Origin: Hyphomonadaceae bacterium UBA2389
GTDB lineage: Bacteria; Pseudomonadota; Alphaproteobacteria; Caulobacterales; Aquidulcibacteraceae
Reading direction: 5' to 3'
DNA length: 5,936 nt
NCBI GenBank assembly: GCA_002343395.1
Contig: DDSN01000008.1
Coordinates: 1-5,936, forward strand
Shown here: positions 5,865-5,936 of the stretch, piece after piece
Layout of the letters: every line of letters starts with the position of its first letter
Position numbering within the stretch: position 1 is the stretch's first letter
The notes under the pieces: model-generated
What the model was told of the DNA's origin: nothing
Seen by the model: only the letters and a program-made list of their open reading frames with translations
The model's database searches: none
Translations under genes and position numbers: made by a program

Positions 5865-5936
5865 ACGCGCTGTCGATGGCGATTGGGAGTTGGCGGACGG
5901 GCGTGCGCGCGTTCAGGAGGTGTTGGCGGCGAGCGG
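5863..5936 (-). CDS. Possible 3' end of a minus-strand gene cut by the right edge; unrecognised
   Basis: Read from the right edge on the minus strand, one frame stays open to a TGA at 5865-5863 and encodes ARRQHLLNARTPVRQLPIAIDSA. About 19 of 23 third positions are G or C, and the composition looks protein-like, which would make it convergent with the DUF817 gene. I do not recognise the sequence, and 23 codons are too few to be sure. The plus strand also has an open frame here (5821 to the edge, ending ARVQEVLAAS), but it lacks a good start codon. Only one of the two can be real, and both may be chance. Confidence 0.22.
   Translation of the reverse strand, partial: ARRQHLLNARTPVRQLPIAIDSA

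Overview
This window reads as a stretch of ordinary chromosome from a GC-rich alphaproteobacterium. The evidence is a typical alphaproteobacterial heat-shock sigma factor (RpoH with the FRLATYAMWWIR region 2 signature), the rluD-rpoH order, a Tat-exported PhoD phosphatase and strong G/C preference at third codon positions. A caulobacter/hyphomonad-type lineage would fit, but this rests on family resemblance only. I see no transposase, integrase, tRNA, rRNA, CRISPR array or phage gene.

Layout. The left part is read on the minus strand: rluD (613-1656), then a 282-bp gap, then the first 110 codons of rpoH, which run off the left edge at base 1. The gap is well structured. In the minus direction it holds a nested hairpin followed by a T-rich run (possible rluD terminator), a TGGACG-N17-TATGTT promoter candidate, a perfect 7-bp inverted repeat overlapping the -10 box, a leader of about 140 nt and a strong Shine-Dalgarno before the rpoH ATG. 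Divergent from rluD across 65 bp is a plus-strand phoD-family alkaline phosphatase gene (1722-3569) with a twin-arginine, probably lipoprotein, signal. I found no convincing promoter in those 65 bp.

The phoD stop codon overlaps, at a shared TTAA, the stop of a convergent 55-codon minus-strand gene (3566-3733). That small protein resembles the first part of sigma region 2. Upstream of it on the same strand is a flavin-dependent amine/amino-acid oxidase of the monomeric sarcosine oxidase type (3799-4902), with the covalent-flavin cysteine and the catalytic lysine in place. Divergent from the oxidase across 57 bp is a plus-strand multi-pass membrane protein of the DUF817 family (4960-5814). The last 122 bases hold a GC-rich stem-loop and possibly the 3' end of a minus-strand gene.

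The genes do not form an obvious pathway. rluD (ribosome modification) and rpoH (heat shock) are core genes, phoD is periplasmic phosphate scavenging, and the oxidase and DUF817 protein have no visible partner. The points most worth following are the small sigma-like protein, the DUF817 protein and the rpoH control region.
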